In this document: positions 35,917 to 44,168 of the stretch, piece after piece
Layout of the letters: each line of letters starts with the position of its first letter
Position numbering within the stretch: the first letter of the stretch is position 1
Origin: Candidatus Bathyarchaeota archaeon
GTDB taxonomy: Archaea > Thermoproteota > Bathyarchaeia > RBG-16-48-13 > JAGTRE01
DNA length: 49,959 nucleotides
Direction of reading: 5' to 3'
NCBI GenBank assembly: GCA_018396415.1
Contig: JAGTRE010000004.1
Location: 85,380-135,338, forward strand
Program-made: the position numbers and the translations under genes
Notes under the pieces: generated by a model
What the model was told of the DNA's origin: nothing
What the model saw: only the letters and a program-made list of their open reading frames with translations
Database searches by the model: none

Positions 35917-36050
35917 GCGGGGTTAGCCAAGTGGTCAAAATTAGCATCGCAAAACTTGTGATGCTAATGGTATGGCGACAGGCTTAGGTGATCGTACTCG
36001 GAGAAACCTGTTGGCGAAGGCCTTCGTGGGTTCGAATCCCACACCCCGCA
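35917..36050 (+). tRNA. tRNA-Leu(UAG) with two introns
   Basis: The acceptor GCGGGGT pairs with ACCCCGC, A73, no encoded CCA. A class II variable arm (CGAA/TTCG) follows anticodon stem ACAGG/CCTGT, with loop CTTAGG-A (anticodon TAG). Intron 1 is 34 nt at 22/23 in the D-arm (35940-35973), a perfect 8-bp hairpin TTAGCATC/GATGCTAA with core GTCA/TGGT. Removal restores GCC-AAGTGGTCAAA-GGC. Intron 2 is 17 nt at 37/38 (35989-36005), core CTTA/GGAG (3 of 4). Mature length is 83 nt. Confidence 0.9.
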
Positions 36051-36185
36051 CTCTTGGACACGCAAATTTTGATCTCGGGTTAACTCACTCAAGTTTCAGC
36101 TTTTAAAATCAATATGAAAAGGAATTATAAATCAGTTCCATAACGTATGCTAATAAAACATTTTGCAGAAGCTGATGTGAAGCGG

Positions 36186-37589
36186 ATGAAGAAATTAACT
36201 ATCGTGAAGTTTGGGGGCAGTCTCCTTGACCTAAATAATGTGAATATTCCTCTAATAGTCCAGAGGATAGAAGAGTTAAGATGTCAGGACAATGTTGGAC
36301 CAATTGCAGTATTTTCTGCTCCTAGAAGATATACCGATATGTTAATAGAGATCGGCGAGTCTCGGGCACAGTCAAAGGATATTAATGTAAAACCGTTATT
36401 CGAACCATACAAGGCTCTTGCCAAAAGATATGTCAATGCAGAATACCAACAAGAACTACTGGATGAACTGGACATCTACTTTCAAGAAGTCGAAGGAACC
36501 CTAGTAAAGCTAAACAAGCGATTTGAGGGGAACAATAAAGCCCGCGTGTTAACTAGTGGCGGAGAGCTTCCGACCGCGGCTCTGATGGATTACGTGTTGA
36601 GATCCCGGGGTATCGATTCTTGCCATATTTCCAAAGAAAAATGGCCGATTATAACCGATGATAATTATGAGAATGCCACTCCAATATATGAAGCTAGTAA
36701 AAAAAGAGTCAGCTATTTGATAGATTTACTCGAGGAAGGTAAGGTTATTTCTCAGGCTGGTTTCCTCGGGATGACAAGTGACGGGCTAGAGACACTTCTA
36801 GGCCGAGGGGGATCAGATCAGGTTGCCGTCTTCACCTCCTGCCTTTTGAAGGACAAATATGAAGTTGATACATTGCTGCTCAAAGAGACTCCGATCCAAA
36901 GTGCCGACCCAGCAATAGTGACGAACCAAAAACTGCATAGTATTCGATATATGACCTATAATGAAGCCATAAAAGCAACAGTGACAGGCATGAAAATAGT
37001 TCAAAGCGCTGCGGTAAGGCTTGCACGTGAATTTAAGCTACCTCTTAAGGTTGCTCCCATAGAAAATATGGAAATGTCTACCATCATTCAAGCTAAGGAT
37101 CCAACAAGTGAGATTGTCAAATGTATAACCGGCACGAAGGGTTGTGCAATTCTTACGATAAGCAATGATCGAAGCAAGTCTCTAGAGGACTGCCTAAGGC
37201 TGTGGGAAAGTTATGAAGATTTTCTTGATTTGGGGACAGAGGTATTGGAAACTGGAAAAGTGGTGAGAGACTTCCTACTTCTTGATGCGAATTTCGTTAA
37301 AAAGCATGAAGAGCGGTTGAGGAGTTTTGATGAACAACTCGAGATTGAGTACGGTGTTGGCGTTGTAACGTTGATTGGAGATCGGATGAGAGACTCACCT
37401 GGAATAGCATCTATTGCTATCAGTGCCATACCAAACATCAACATTAAAAGGGCTGTCTTCGCTCCGCATACATCTCAAATAATTTTGGTATTAGATGAAC
37501 GAGACGTAGAAACAGCGGTTAGATCTATACATGCCAAAAGAAGTAAAATGAATAGGCGCACACCAGACCGTTTAAGGTCCGTGAAATAG
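36186..37589 (+). CDS. Aspartate kinase
   Basis: It phosphorylates aspartate at the start of lysine/threonine/methionine synthesis. The start MKKLTIVKFGGSLLD contains the kinase KFGGSLL motif; GGELPTAALMDY and TSDGLETLLGRGGSDQVA follow, and the C-terminal ~150 residues form ACT regulatory domains, suggesting feedback control. ATG 36186 is chosen over 36147 because it abuts the kinase motif. Length from there is 467 aa. It lies between tRNA-Leu and tRNA-Glu. Confidence 0.92.
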   Translation: MKKLTIVKFGGSLLDLNNVNIPLIVQRIEELRCQDNVGPIAVFSAPRRYTDMLIEIGESRAQSKDINVKPLFEPYKALAKRYVNAEYQQELLDELDIYFQEVEGTLVKLNKRFEGNNKARVLTSGGELPTAALMDYVLRSRGIDSCHISKEKWPIITDDNYENATPIYEASKKRVSYLIDLLEEGKVISQAGFLGMTSDGLETLLGRGGSDQVAVFTSCLLKDKYEVDTLLLKETPIQSADPAIVTNQKLHSIRYMTYNEAIKATVTGMKIVQSAAVRLAREFKLPLKVAPIENMEMSTIIQAKDPTSEIVKCITGTKGCAILTISNDRSKSLEDCLRLWESYEDFLDLGTEVLETGKVVRDFLLLDANFVKKHEERLRSFDEQLEIEYGVGVVTLIGDRMRDSPGIASIAISAIPNINIKRAVFAPHTSQIILVLDERDVETAVRSIHAKRSKMNRRTPDRLRSVK

Positions 37590-37590
37590 G

Positions 37591-37684
37591 TGCTCCGGGC
37601 GGGATTTGAACCCGCGATCAACGGCTTTCCTTGTTAAATTCACTCGAAAGGCCGCTATGCTTGACCGGGCTACACCACCGGAGC
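37591..37684 (-). tRNA. tRNA-Glu(UUC) with 18-nt intron
   Basis: The acceptor GCTCCGG pairs with CCGGAGC, A73, no encoded CCA (next is CCT). The anticodon stem GCGGC/GCCGT encloses CTTTCG-A (anticodon TTC). Intron at 37/38, 37627-37644, with BHB core CTTT/AAGG, all pairing, and cuts CG^A and AA^A. D-loop CCCGGTCAAG has the usual GG. Mature length is 76 nt. It starts 2 bp after the aspartate kinase stop, on the opposite strand. Confidence 0.93.
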
Positions 37685-37759
37685 CTGCTAAGCGTTTTTA
37701 AAAGACTTAACTCGTCGATAAAATCTTTTGCGTTTCTAAATGCAGGTTGTTAACATTGA

Positions 37760-37849
37760 TGGGCCCGGAGGGATTCGAACCCTCGACCAGCAGGTTTCTC
37801 AACTAATTTTTATGAGCCTGTCGCTCTCACCTGGCTGAGCTACGGGCCC
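37760..37849 (-). tRNA. tRNA with CAU anticodon, probably tRNA-Ile2, 15-nt intron
   Basis: The acceptor GGGCCCG pairs with CGGGCCC, A73, no encoded CCA. D-arm GCTC/GAGC, T-arm GAGGG-TTCGAAT-CCCTC. Stem ACAGG/CCTGC (27-43 is A-C) encloses CTCATA-A. Intron at 37/38, 37796-37810, has core CTCA/TGAG, all four pairs. The GGGCCCG acceptor is typical of archaeal Ile2, whose C34 is modified to agmatidine by TiaS, whereas the tRNA at 29092-29184 looks like elongator Met. An elongator Met identity remains possible. Confidence 0.88.
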
Positions 37850-37958
37850 ACTGTCCATTCGGATTAAAATAAACCGCTTTAATAAGTGTTTATACAAGAT
37901 TTGTCCCTCACGAAAGCTATGCAACGCAATTGAGAAATCAGGTTGTCATACAGAGGCG

Positions 37959-37989
37959 TCAGATCGCCCGTCGAGGCTGGTTTCATCAT
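37959..37989 (-). ncRNA. Possible box C/D guide RNA
   Basis: On the minus strand ATGATGA (box C, 37989-37983) is followed after 20 nt by CTGA (37962-37959), then a C'-like TGTATGA and a second CTGA at 37941-37938. The segment before the first CTGA contains GACGGGCG, complementary to the invariant CGCCCGTC of 16S rRNA; N+5 would place the modification at C1402 (E. coli numbering). The second guide region is too short and there is no clear terminal stem, so the call is weak. Confidence 0.35.
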
Positions 37990-38087
37990 CCTATAAATCA
38001 ATTCATACTTTGTTGGATATATCCTCTACTGTGCTGTGATAGATTCACTACGTAAACTTGACCGATTATTTACTTAGTTATTAGAAT

Positions 38088-38310
38088 TGGCGCCGGCGGA
38101 CTCGTCGGGTTGAAGCTTTTAGCTTCTCACCCTCGGACTCGAACCGCCGACCATTCCCCGGATATGGTTTACCCATATCCAACGGGTCTCCGCATGCTCA
38201 GCATGAGGATTTAACAGCCTCAGCCCCAATGGAGTTTTGTCCATTGGATCCGCTGCTCTACTTCCCCTGTTGGGGTTTTCCCCAAGCAGTCCTAGCTGAG
38301 CTACGCCGGC
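38088..38310 (-). tRNA. tRNA-Asn(GUU) with five introns
   Basis: The acceptor GCCGGCG pairs with CGCCGGC, then G73 and encoded CCA. Proposed introns: (1) 38261-38290, 30 nt, D-loop, restoring AGCTAGGTA; (2) 38219-38249, 31 nt, 30/31, core CAGC/GCTG, 9-bp hairpin; (3) 38188-38211, 24 nt, 37/38, core CTGT/GCGG; (4) 38154-38181, 28 nt, 43/44, core ACCC/GGGG (3 of 4), 8-bp hairpin GGATATGG; (5) 38101-38133, 33 nt, T-stem 63/64, core AGTC/GACG (3 of 4). The mature tRNA is 74 nt: stem GCGGG/CCCGT, loop CTGTTAA, variable TGGTC, T-arm GGCGG-TTCGAGT-CCGTC. Introns total 146 nt. Intron 1's edges are the least certain. Confidence 0.85.
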
Positions 38311-38399
38311 ACCGCTAAGTTTTGAATTTTAAACTACTATATATTCCTTCCTTGTTGAAGGGCTTTCGTAATGTTTTTGAATATCTCTGCTATTCGTTA

Positions 38400-38603
38400 T
38401 TATTCGATCTTAGCAAAAGCAGTAACAATTCCCATAGCGGCGATTAATGCTCCAATAATAATAAAAAGCAATGTTGCTCCGCCAATGGTGGTGACGCTGG
38501 TCAATGCGCTATAAAGTATTAGCACCCCTATAATCATTGTAATTATGCCCAGTAATCGAATAAAAAGGTCTATTTCCCGAGGTGCAGACGCTGAGTTTAA
38601 CAT
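38400..38603 (-). CDS. Small two-helix membrane protein
   Basis: The 67-aa protein has two hydrophobic helices (about 13-30 and 42-62) joined by a short glycine-containing loop, and a charged end AFAKIE. I do not recognise a family. The region before its start (38604-38778) contains a 7-bp inverted repeat (38659-38677). Confidence 0.5.
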   Translation of the reverse strand: MLNSASAPREIDLFIRLLGIITMIIGVLILYSALTSVTTIGGATLLFIIIGALIAAMGIVTAFAKIE

Positions 38604-38658
38604 GATGTCCTCAACTTCGCTCGGATTTGTTCAATATAGTTTTTGAAATTCTTGGGAT

Positions 38659-38677
38659 TAGGGTTCTTTTAACCCTA
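38659..38677. repeat. Short inverted repeat downstream of top6A
   Basis: TAGGGTT and AACCCTA are separated by CTTTT (7-bp perfect stem). It lies 100 bp beyond the top6A stop and 56 bp upstream of the small membrane protein start on the same strand. It could be a terminator or operator; no clear U-run follows on the minus strand. Confidence 0.3.
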
Positions 38678-38778
38678 GTTTAATAAAGCTTTAAAAAATT
38701 TCTGGAAAGCTCCGCCTAATGCAAAGCGGTTAAAATAGGCTATATGCCTAACAAGGAAGAGCTCATATAATCCGCAAT

Positions 38779-39879
38779 TCAGTAGCTTGCCATTTCCTCA
38801 AGTTTTGCAGGTAGGTAGTGGTCGACAATGTAGGATAATCCATATCGGCTGAATGCTTCTTGCTCCGCTTTTTTCCCGATTTTAAGGAATGTCTCTATTT
38901 CCCGTTGCCATAGTTCCCCCTCGTATCGCGGATCCTTCCGTAGTTCATGTAGTCGTTTAATATCCAATTCAGTTAGTCGATCGCTTGGGAGCTTATACTC
39001 AACTATATCAGTTGCCCAAACCCCAGCCCACTTAGCATCAGGAGTTGTCAACTCACGAAGATGTGCGGCATTGGCTGATCCTGAGATGATTACCATTGCG
39101 ATATGCATTCCCCAGGGGTCTCCGTCGGTCAGAATGTAGACTGGTAATCCAAGTTCCTTATTTAGCCTGCGGATGAGGTGTCTTGTCGCCCGTGGTGCCT
39201 GTCCGGCTGTATGAATTAACAATGCGTTGAATCTTTGCCAAGCTCTCTCCTCGATGAACCTAGTGAACATAGCACCTTTCTCAATGCATATAATTTTGTC
39301 AACATTTGACTCAACAAATTCAGCGCTGGTTAATGCTGGCCCGATCATTACTCCATCGGGATGTATAGTTAGATTAAGTCGTTTTCCCTCGTAGCCCGGA
39401 ACTGTGTATTCAATTGTGAGGTTACCGTAGATGGCGCTTCGTTCTTCTGGGAAGACATTAAAGTCTTCTCGGGAATAGCCGATAATTGTTTCAAGATCTG
39501 TGATTATGTCATCTGATTCTTGCTGATCTTTAAAATTCATATCGTAAGCTTGAGCCATATAGTAAACGTCTCTGAGGGTACTTGTTTTGTTTGTGCGGCT
39601 TAAGGAATTAACAACATTAGCAACCCAGACCAACTGAGTAAATGGGCGAATGTGGCGGATGTTGCGGGCGCTTCGTCGAACTACTCGGTTTCCAAGAACG
39701 TATTGTCGGGTTACTGGATCATATTTTATGTTATAAATTGAGCGGCTGGGCATTTCAACTCGGGGAAACTCTTTCCTCTCTATTTGATCATATATCTTGC
39801 AACCAAGTTCCTCAAATGTGCTGATTACTTGGCTCTTGCGTTCTTTTATTGAGGTACGACCTTTCTTTTTCGGAGTCAT
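38779..39879 (-). CDS. top6A: DNA topoisomerase VI subunit A
   Basis: The cleaving subunit, related to Spo11. It is 366 aa. The catalytic Tyr lies in STLRDVYYMAQAYD near residue 103. The Toprim domain has CIEKGAMF (Glu) and ILTDGDPWGMHI (DxD). It needs top6B for activity; the genes are in the usual order B then A in transcription, 43 bp apart. Confidence 0.95.
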   Translation of the reverse strand: MTPKKKGRTSIKERKSQVISTFEELGCKIYDQIERKEFPRVEMPSRSIYNIKYDPVTRQYVLGNRVVRRSARNIRHIRPFTQLVWVANVVNSLSRTNKTSTLRDVYYMAQAYDMNFKDQQESDDIITDLETIIGYSREDFNVFPEERSAIYGNLTIEYTVPGYEGKRLNLTIHPDGVMIGPALTSAEFVESNVDKIICIEKGAMFTRFIEERAWQRFNALLIHTAGQAPRATRHLIRRLNKELGLPVYILTDGDPWGMHIAMVIISGSANAAHLRELTTPDAKWAGVWATDIVEYKLPSDRLTELDIKRLHELRKDPRYEGELWQREIETFLKIGKKAEQEAFSRYGLSYIVDHYLPAKLEEMASY

Positions 39880-39922
39880 AATTTATCACATCCAAGTAAT
39901 GATATGAAACGAAGTTTGAATA

Positions 39923-41464
39923 TCAATCCCCTCCCTCTTCCGGTCCATATTTTACAATGCTTCTTAACAATGGCTGTATATCCGGCTCCCGCTCTTTTCC
40001 AGCAAGTTCAGTTGAATATTTAGCGATTTTGGGGAGATACTTTGAAAAAACATCAAGGCGTCTTTTTTCGCGTTCAATGCTTTCCCTATGGGAGAGGAAG
40101 ATCGAAAGTTGTCGGGCAACTTCTCGAATTCCGTTAAGGATTTCCCTTTCAACCTCAGGGCGATCGGCGATAAACTCCTTGCCAACAGTCTTATATGGAA
40201 TTTTTGTTGAGCAGACATGGACGAAAACTGCGATCGGCATGTCGGGAGTTATTTTGTAATGCCTCCAATTAATCATGGTGTGAATTACTTTCCAAGAGAC
40301 GTCGCTAGCTTCATCATAGAGAAGGGGGATTCGGTTAGCGAATCTATAAAGGATAATATCACCTGTCTTCGGGACTCCTCCTCCATAGGCAATGGCGCAT
40401 TCAACAACAAACGGGAACCCTGAATAGGCTGATGGCTTCCGTTGGTCAACTGCAATGAACTCTGGCTTCAATTCTTTCTCGATTCCCGCCCGGAGTAGGT
40501 CTTCACCTAAAAGTGATAAGCAACTGGCGTCCGGGGGAAGAAAGCCATCAAATGTTTTAAGTGCTTGGACTAATTTGACAACTTCATCAGGGGTTAAAGT
40601 TTTCGGTTTCTTTTTTATGCCGATTCCAGCATACTCTAGAAAACGTCTGGCAATCGTTCTTCCCACTCGATGGAAGTGGGTTGTCATAAAACTTAACATG
40701 TCACGGCATTCCGTTATGTGCATCAATCGTCTTATGGTTTCTACATCTGTTCCATAAGGATGCGGTAACGTTTCCTGTGGTGGGGGTGGCATCTTTTCAG
40801 TAACTCTTTCGAATCGATATAATCTACCCCTAGGATCTACGGCCATGATATTCGCATATGGATTAACGATAGCGGTCTCTTTCAAATATTCAAGAATTTT
40901 CGCCATCGCTCTAAAGTAATCACCTTCTAAAGCGAAGTCGACTACAGTCCCATGCCATTTGTTAGCATTTTCGTAAACTTTTTTAGAAAGTACAACTGGC
41001 CTATTTCGTTGTATATCGATTATCAATTCATACTCGTAGATTTTAGATCCAGTGCTAGAAATTACGCGGACTGGACGATGAGTGGTAATTTGTCCGTATA
41101 AAATTGCCATTTTGCCGCCTAACCCAAATGTCCCGCGAGTTTGTCGGATGCGATATTTTGATCCAAATAAGACTTGACCAAATGCCGAGGGAATATACTC
41201 TGGAGGGACTCCGCTTCCGTTATCTTCTACTCGCAAGCGGTACACTGCTGGGCCTTCTTTAGTTACACTACTTTCAGACGAAATTCGAATGTAGATTTCA
41301 GGTGGTACTTGGTATAGCTCGCAGGCATCAAGTGAGTTTTCAACTAGTTCACGAATTGCCGCGTAGATAGCTCGAGCTGGGTTGGTGAATCCAGCTATGT
41401 CCCGATTTCTATAGAAAAAGTCGGCTGGTGATATTTCAGCGAAGCTTTCTTTGCTTTCAGCCAT
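39923..41464 (-). CDS. top6B: DNA topoisomerase VI subunit B
   Basis: The ATPase subunit of type IIB topoisomerase, 513 aa. The GHKL nucleotide site shows ELVENSLDACE (near 37), VEDNGSGVPPEY and TRGTFGLGGKMAI, followed by the helix-two-turn-helix and transducer domains. Start at 41464 gives an N-terminus slightly longer than necessary before AEISPADFFYRNR, which is typical of the family. Confidence 0.95.
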   Translation of the reverse strand: MAESKESFAEISPADFFYRNRDIAGFTNPARAIYAAIRELVENSLDACELYQVPPEIYIRISSESSVTKEGPAVYRLRVEDNGSGVPPEYIPSAFGQVLFGSKYRIRQTRGTFGLGGKMAILYGQITTHRPVRVISSTGSKIYEYELIIDIQRNRPVVLSKKVYENANKWHGTVVDFALEGDYFRAMAKILEYLKETAIVNPYANIMAVDPRGRLYRFERVTEKMPPPPQETLPHPYGTDVETIRRLMHITECRDMLSFMTTHFHRVGRTIARRFLEYAGIGIKKKPKTLTPDEVVKLVQALKTFDGFLPPDASCLSLLGEDLLRAGIEKELKPEFIAVDQRKPSAYSGFPFVVECAIAYGGGVPKTGDIILYRFANRIPLLYDEASDVSWKVIHTMINWRHYKITPDMPIAVFVHVCSTKIPYKTVGKEFIADRPEVEREILNGIREVARQLSIFLSHRESIEREKRRLDVFSKYLPKIAKYSTELAGKEREPDIQPLLRSIVKYGPEEGGD

Positions 41465-41486
41465 CTCTTGTTTTCCACTTCCTTTT

Positions 41487-42050
41487 CTACGGGTTTTCCC
41501 AAAGTTTGAGTTTTGCCTTTTTTAATTCTCTGCGTTTTCTATGGAGGAATCGATAAACGGTGCTGTGTTGGCTGCCGCTTATCAGCATTTGCACCGCAGT
41601 TCTTGCAACTTCAAACGCATCAGGCTCTCCGATTATAGAAACAGTATGACCATAAACTGAAATATTTGCCCCAGTAGTTTCCTCTATGATTTTCCTCGTT
41701 TTCCCTTGTTCTCCGATAATTCTCCCCTTAATTCGCTCTAGGCTGGACTTTGATTTTCCCACCCAGTCTCTTAGGTCGATCACTTCAAACATCATGCTTT
41801 CATCTAGCAGCTGAAACGCTTTTTCCGGGGTGAAACCACGCCCTACAGCTGTTACGAGATTTTGGACGCGGAAAAGGGTTAAGGGATCGCTATCATCTTT
41901 TGCGGTGATCGTAACATCCCCAGTTGTGCTACTAACTTCCAGGATGACACCACATGTTTCTTCTATTTTTCGTTTAATACTTCCCTTCGGACCTATAAGT
42001 ACACCAATGCGATCCAGTGGGATTTTTATGTGGATTGAACGTTCAATCAA
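41487..42050 (-). CDS. KH-domain RNA-binding protein (Pno1/Dim2-like)
   Basis: This 187-aa protein has two KH domains: GxxG loops IGPKGSIKRKIEE near 21 and IIGEQGKTRKIIEE near 110. It is an archaeal counterpart of Dim2/Pno1, which binds the 3' end of pre-16S rRNA with Nob1 and Rio1. It overlaps rio1 by 8 bp, indicating translational coupling and supporting a role in small-subunit maturation. Confidence 0.9.
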   Translation of the reverse strand: MIERSIHIKIPLDRIGVLIGPKGSIKRKIEETCGVILEVSSTTGDVTITAKDDSDPLTLFRVQNLVTAVGRGFTPEKAFQLLDESMMFEVIDLRDWVGKSKSSLERIKGRIIGEQGKTRKIIEETTGANISVYGHTVSIIGEPDAFEVARTAVQMLISGSQHSTVYRFLHRKRRELKKAKLKLWENP

Positions 42051-42834
42051 CTTTTGTAACCCACTTGTAAACTTCTTCTAAACTTCTTATGCGGCAACCC
42101 AATTTTTTGAAATAATTGTTAATATTGGCTATATCTCGTTGCAAGAAAGTACGCGCCATCGGATGCTGGGAAGGGACAGCCTGTGAAATATCGAAGATTA
42201 CGGGTTGATTTTTCCACATCATTATATTGTATTCACTTAAATCACCATGTACTAAATCAGCCTTTTGATATAACTGCTTCACATACTTTAAAATGTGGTT
42301 GTAAGTTTGATTTGGCTTCTTAGGTGGCTCATCTTTAAGTAATGGAGCTGGCACACCATCTTTTCCTATAAACTCCATGACTAAGACATTCTTGCTAACA
42401 GCTATTGGTTTAGGCACTGGTACCCCGGCCCTGTATGCTTTCTGTAGGTTTCTAAACTCCCTTAAGGCCCACGCGTAGATTAGCGACTTTGTCTCCTGTC
42501 TCGCTTGTAGAAATCTAGGGTCATCTTGGATGTATGGCATCATCCCCCTTCGAAACTCAGCTGACGTAGTGAGGTAAATTTTAACGGCTAAGTCTCTGCC
42601 TTTTGGGTCGACACCTCGATAAACTCTGGATTCTTTTCCTGCCTTAACTACTCCATGCAGCCTATCAATCACTCCTCTGTTTAAAAGATCGTAAATTGTT
42701 AAGAGGGTGGTTTGGTCGAAAACTTCCTCAAAAACCTCGCGATCCTCAGACCGCTTCTCCTTCATCCGTTGTTCGACTTCATATTTCCTTTCTTTTCGGA
42801 GAAGTTTTTCCTCAACCTTCCCGCCAGATTTCAA
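42043..42834 (-). CDS. rio1: RIO1-type serine/threonine kinase
   Basis: An atypical kinase needed for late 40S/30S subunit maturation. It is 263 aa; GKESRVYRG is the ATP loop, DLAVKIY carries the catalytic Lys, VHGDLSEYNIM is the catalytic loop and IFDISQAV contains the metal-binding Asp. It overlaps aIF1A (upstream) by 4 bp and the KH gene (downstream) by 8 bp. Confidence 0.95.
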   Translation of the reverse strand: MKSGGKVEEKLLRKERKYEVEQRMKEKRSEDREVFEEVFDQTTLLTIYDLLNRGVIDRLHGVVKAGKESRVYRGVDPKGRDLAVKIYLTTSAEFRRGMMPYIQDDPRFLQARQETKSLIYAWALREFRNLQKAYRAGVPVPKPIAVSKNVLVMEFIGKDGVPAPLLKDEPPKKPNQTYNHILKYVKQLYQKADLVHGDLSEYNIMMWKNQPVIFDISQAVPSQHPMARTFLQRDIANINNYFKKLGCRIRSLEEVYKWVTKVD

Positions 42835-43151
42835 TTAGGCTGCACCTGGGGATTTAAAAACCCCTTCTTTTGAAGCCAGTCTGCCTGACCTTGGGTGTAA
42901 CGCCAGAGAACATCCCCCCTGGAATCGCTCTGAAAATCCCATGGGGCAACTAGCACAACATCCCCACTCTTAATCCACACGCGGCGTTTCATCTTTCCTC
43001 GAATTCGGCACATACGTTCATGTCCATCCGTGCATTTTACGAGAACCCTATCGTAGCCCAGCATCTGTATTACAATGCCTAAGCATTGTCCCTTGCCAGG
43101 CAGGACTAAGTCCTTCAACTCCTCTTCGCTGATGACCTTTTTCTTACCCAC
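42831..43151 (-). CDS. Translation initiation factor aIF1A
   Basis: An S1/OB-fold factor of the initiation complex. The core runs VLPGKGQCLGIVIQML through VWIKSGDVVLVAPWDFQ and the tail contains DVLWRY. Members usually begin around GKKK; GTG 43151, with GGTGG a few bases upstream, gives VGKKKVISEEEL and 106 aa. The frame is open to 43205 (124 aa). It heads the rio1-KH-top6 run. Confidence 0.9.
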   Translation of the reverse strand: MGKKKVISEEELKDLVLPGKGQCLGIVIQMLGYDRVLVKCTDGHERMCRIRGKMKRRVWIKSGDVVLVAPWDFQSDSRGDVLWRYTQGQADWLQKKGFLNPQVQPN

Positions 43152-43244
43152 TTTTCCACCATCTCTGCTGTGATCAAGTCGCTTCCTTAAGAGAAACAGC
43201 TTCATGCGTTTTTAAATGTTATAGCATTATAGGGTTTCTAACGT

Positions 43245-43541
43245 TTACAATTTTACGATTATCGCGTGCGGGATTCCAGATATATTAATGACAGCCTGGG
43301 GGTGGACTAAGCCTTCTTGGATGGCGGCCTTAACGATGTTTGGTCCAATGAGATTGGCGTTAGTTGCAGTTCGGATCAATTCAATTGCCTCTTTAACCTG
43401 CATTTTTATACCCTTATAGAAACTTTCTCGTACTTCAAAGGTTAGCTTTCCATGTTTGAAGGTTTTTCCTAAGATCTCTGCATCGCAGGCGGCGACGAGC
43501 ACATGTTTTTCTTTCCGGATTACATTAACATACGTATACAA
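43245..43541 (-). CDS. DUF424-type archaeal protein
   Basis: The 98-aa protein has the recognised family flow: VNVIRKEKHVLVAACDAEILGKTF, then a strand-helix region ending EGLVHPQAVINISGIPHAIIV. Archaeal DUF424 proteins often sit next to aIF2-beta, as here, and their function is not established. It is 70 bp downstream of aIF2-beta on the same strand. Confidence 0.85.
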   Translation of the reverse strand: MYTYVNVIRKEKHVLVAACDAEILGKTFKHGKLTFEVRESFYKGIKMQVKEAIELIRTATNANLIGPNIVKAAIQEGLVHPQAVINISGIPHAIIVKL

Positions 43542-43610
43542 TCCAATGCTTCCAGGAGCGGTTTTGTTTGTTATTACTTTGTACTCAAAGCTAAAAATGA
43601 TTATTGCTGG

Positions 43611-44024
43611 TTAAATGGTGTGAATCGGCGACCTTGCGCCACATGCCTCGCAAATCATGAAATGTATTCGATCTTCTCGAACTATCTTTGTGTCAGGTTG
43701 ACCGCATACAGTGCAACGAACAAATTCTTGTACATATCGCTCAATGAGACGTTCAATAATTATTGAACCGAATTTTCCTTGGAAGACTGCTCTCGTCCCC
43801 TCAATCGTACCTGCGGTTGCCAACTCTCTAGCTAGGAATCTCAGAAGGTGTGTCTGATCTCGGCGGAGTCGGTCGCAAATTTCTTTAAAATTTGTTACAA
43901 GGGTTCGGTTGCCAACTACTGAGCAGATTGGTCGGGGAATCTCAAATCTGTCAAATTTAAAGGCTCCAGGCGGCAACTGACTATGTGCCCGCTCGAGGAG
44001 TTTTTCATAATTTGTCTCAGCCAT
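43611..44024 (-). CDS. Translation initiation factor aIF2 subunit beta
   Basis: The 137-aa subunit of the initiator-tRNA carrier. The N-terminal helix (YEKLLERAHSQL), central alpha/beta domain and C-terminal zinc domain CTVCGQPDTKIVREDRIHFMICEACGA (in pieces) with four Cys are all present. It heads the leftward translation/top6 cluster. Confidence 0.95.
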   Translation of the reverse strand: MAETNYEKLLERAHSQLPPGAFKFDRFEIPRPICSVVGNRTLVTNFKEICDRLRRDQTHLLRFLARELATAGTIEGTRAVFQGKFGSIIIERLIERYVQEFVRCTVCGQPDTKIVREDRIHFMICEACGARSPIHTI

Positions 44025-44168
44025 CCAATAACCTCCAGTGACTGCAAACAGTAGTTATTTAGGCAATCCAGTTGGCAAGCCATGTTATAGACTTTGTCCT
44101 CGCATACAGCAAGCATAATAGACATAATTCCCTAATTTAATACCTACAATTGTTAATGCGTGGTATCC

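Noticed and set aside
37760-37849. Initiator tRNA-Met
   Set aside because: The anticodon stem ACAGG/CCTGC lacks the three consecutive G-C pairs of initiators, and the acceptor does not have the usual initiator first pair.
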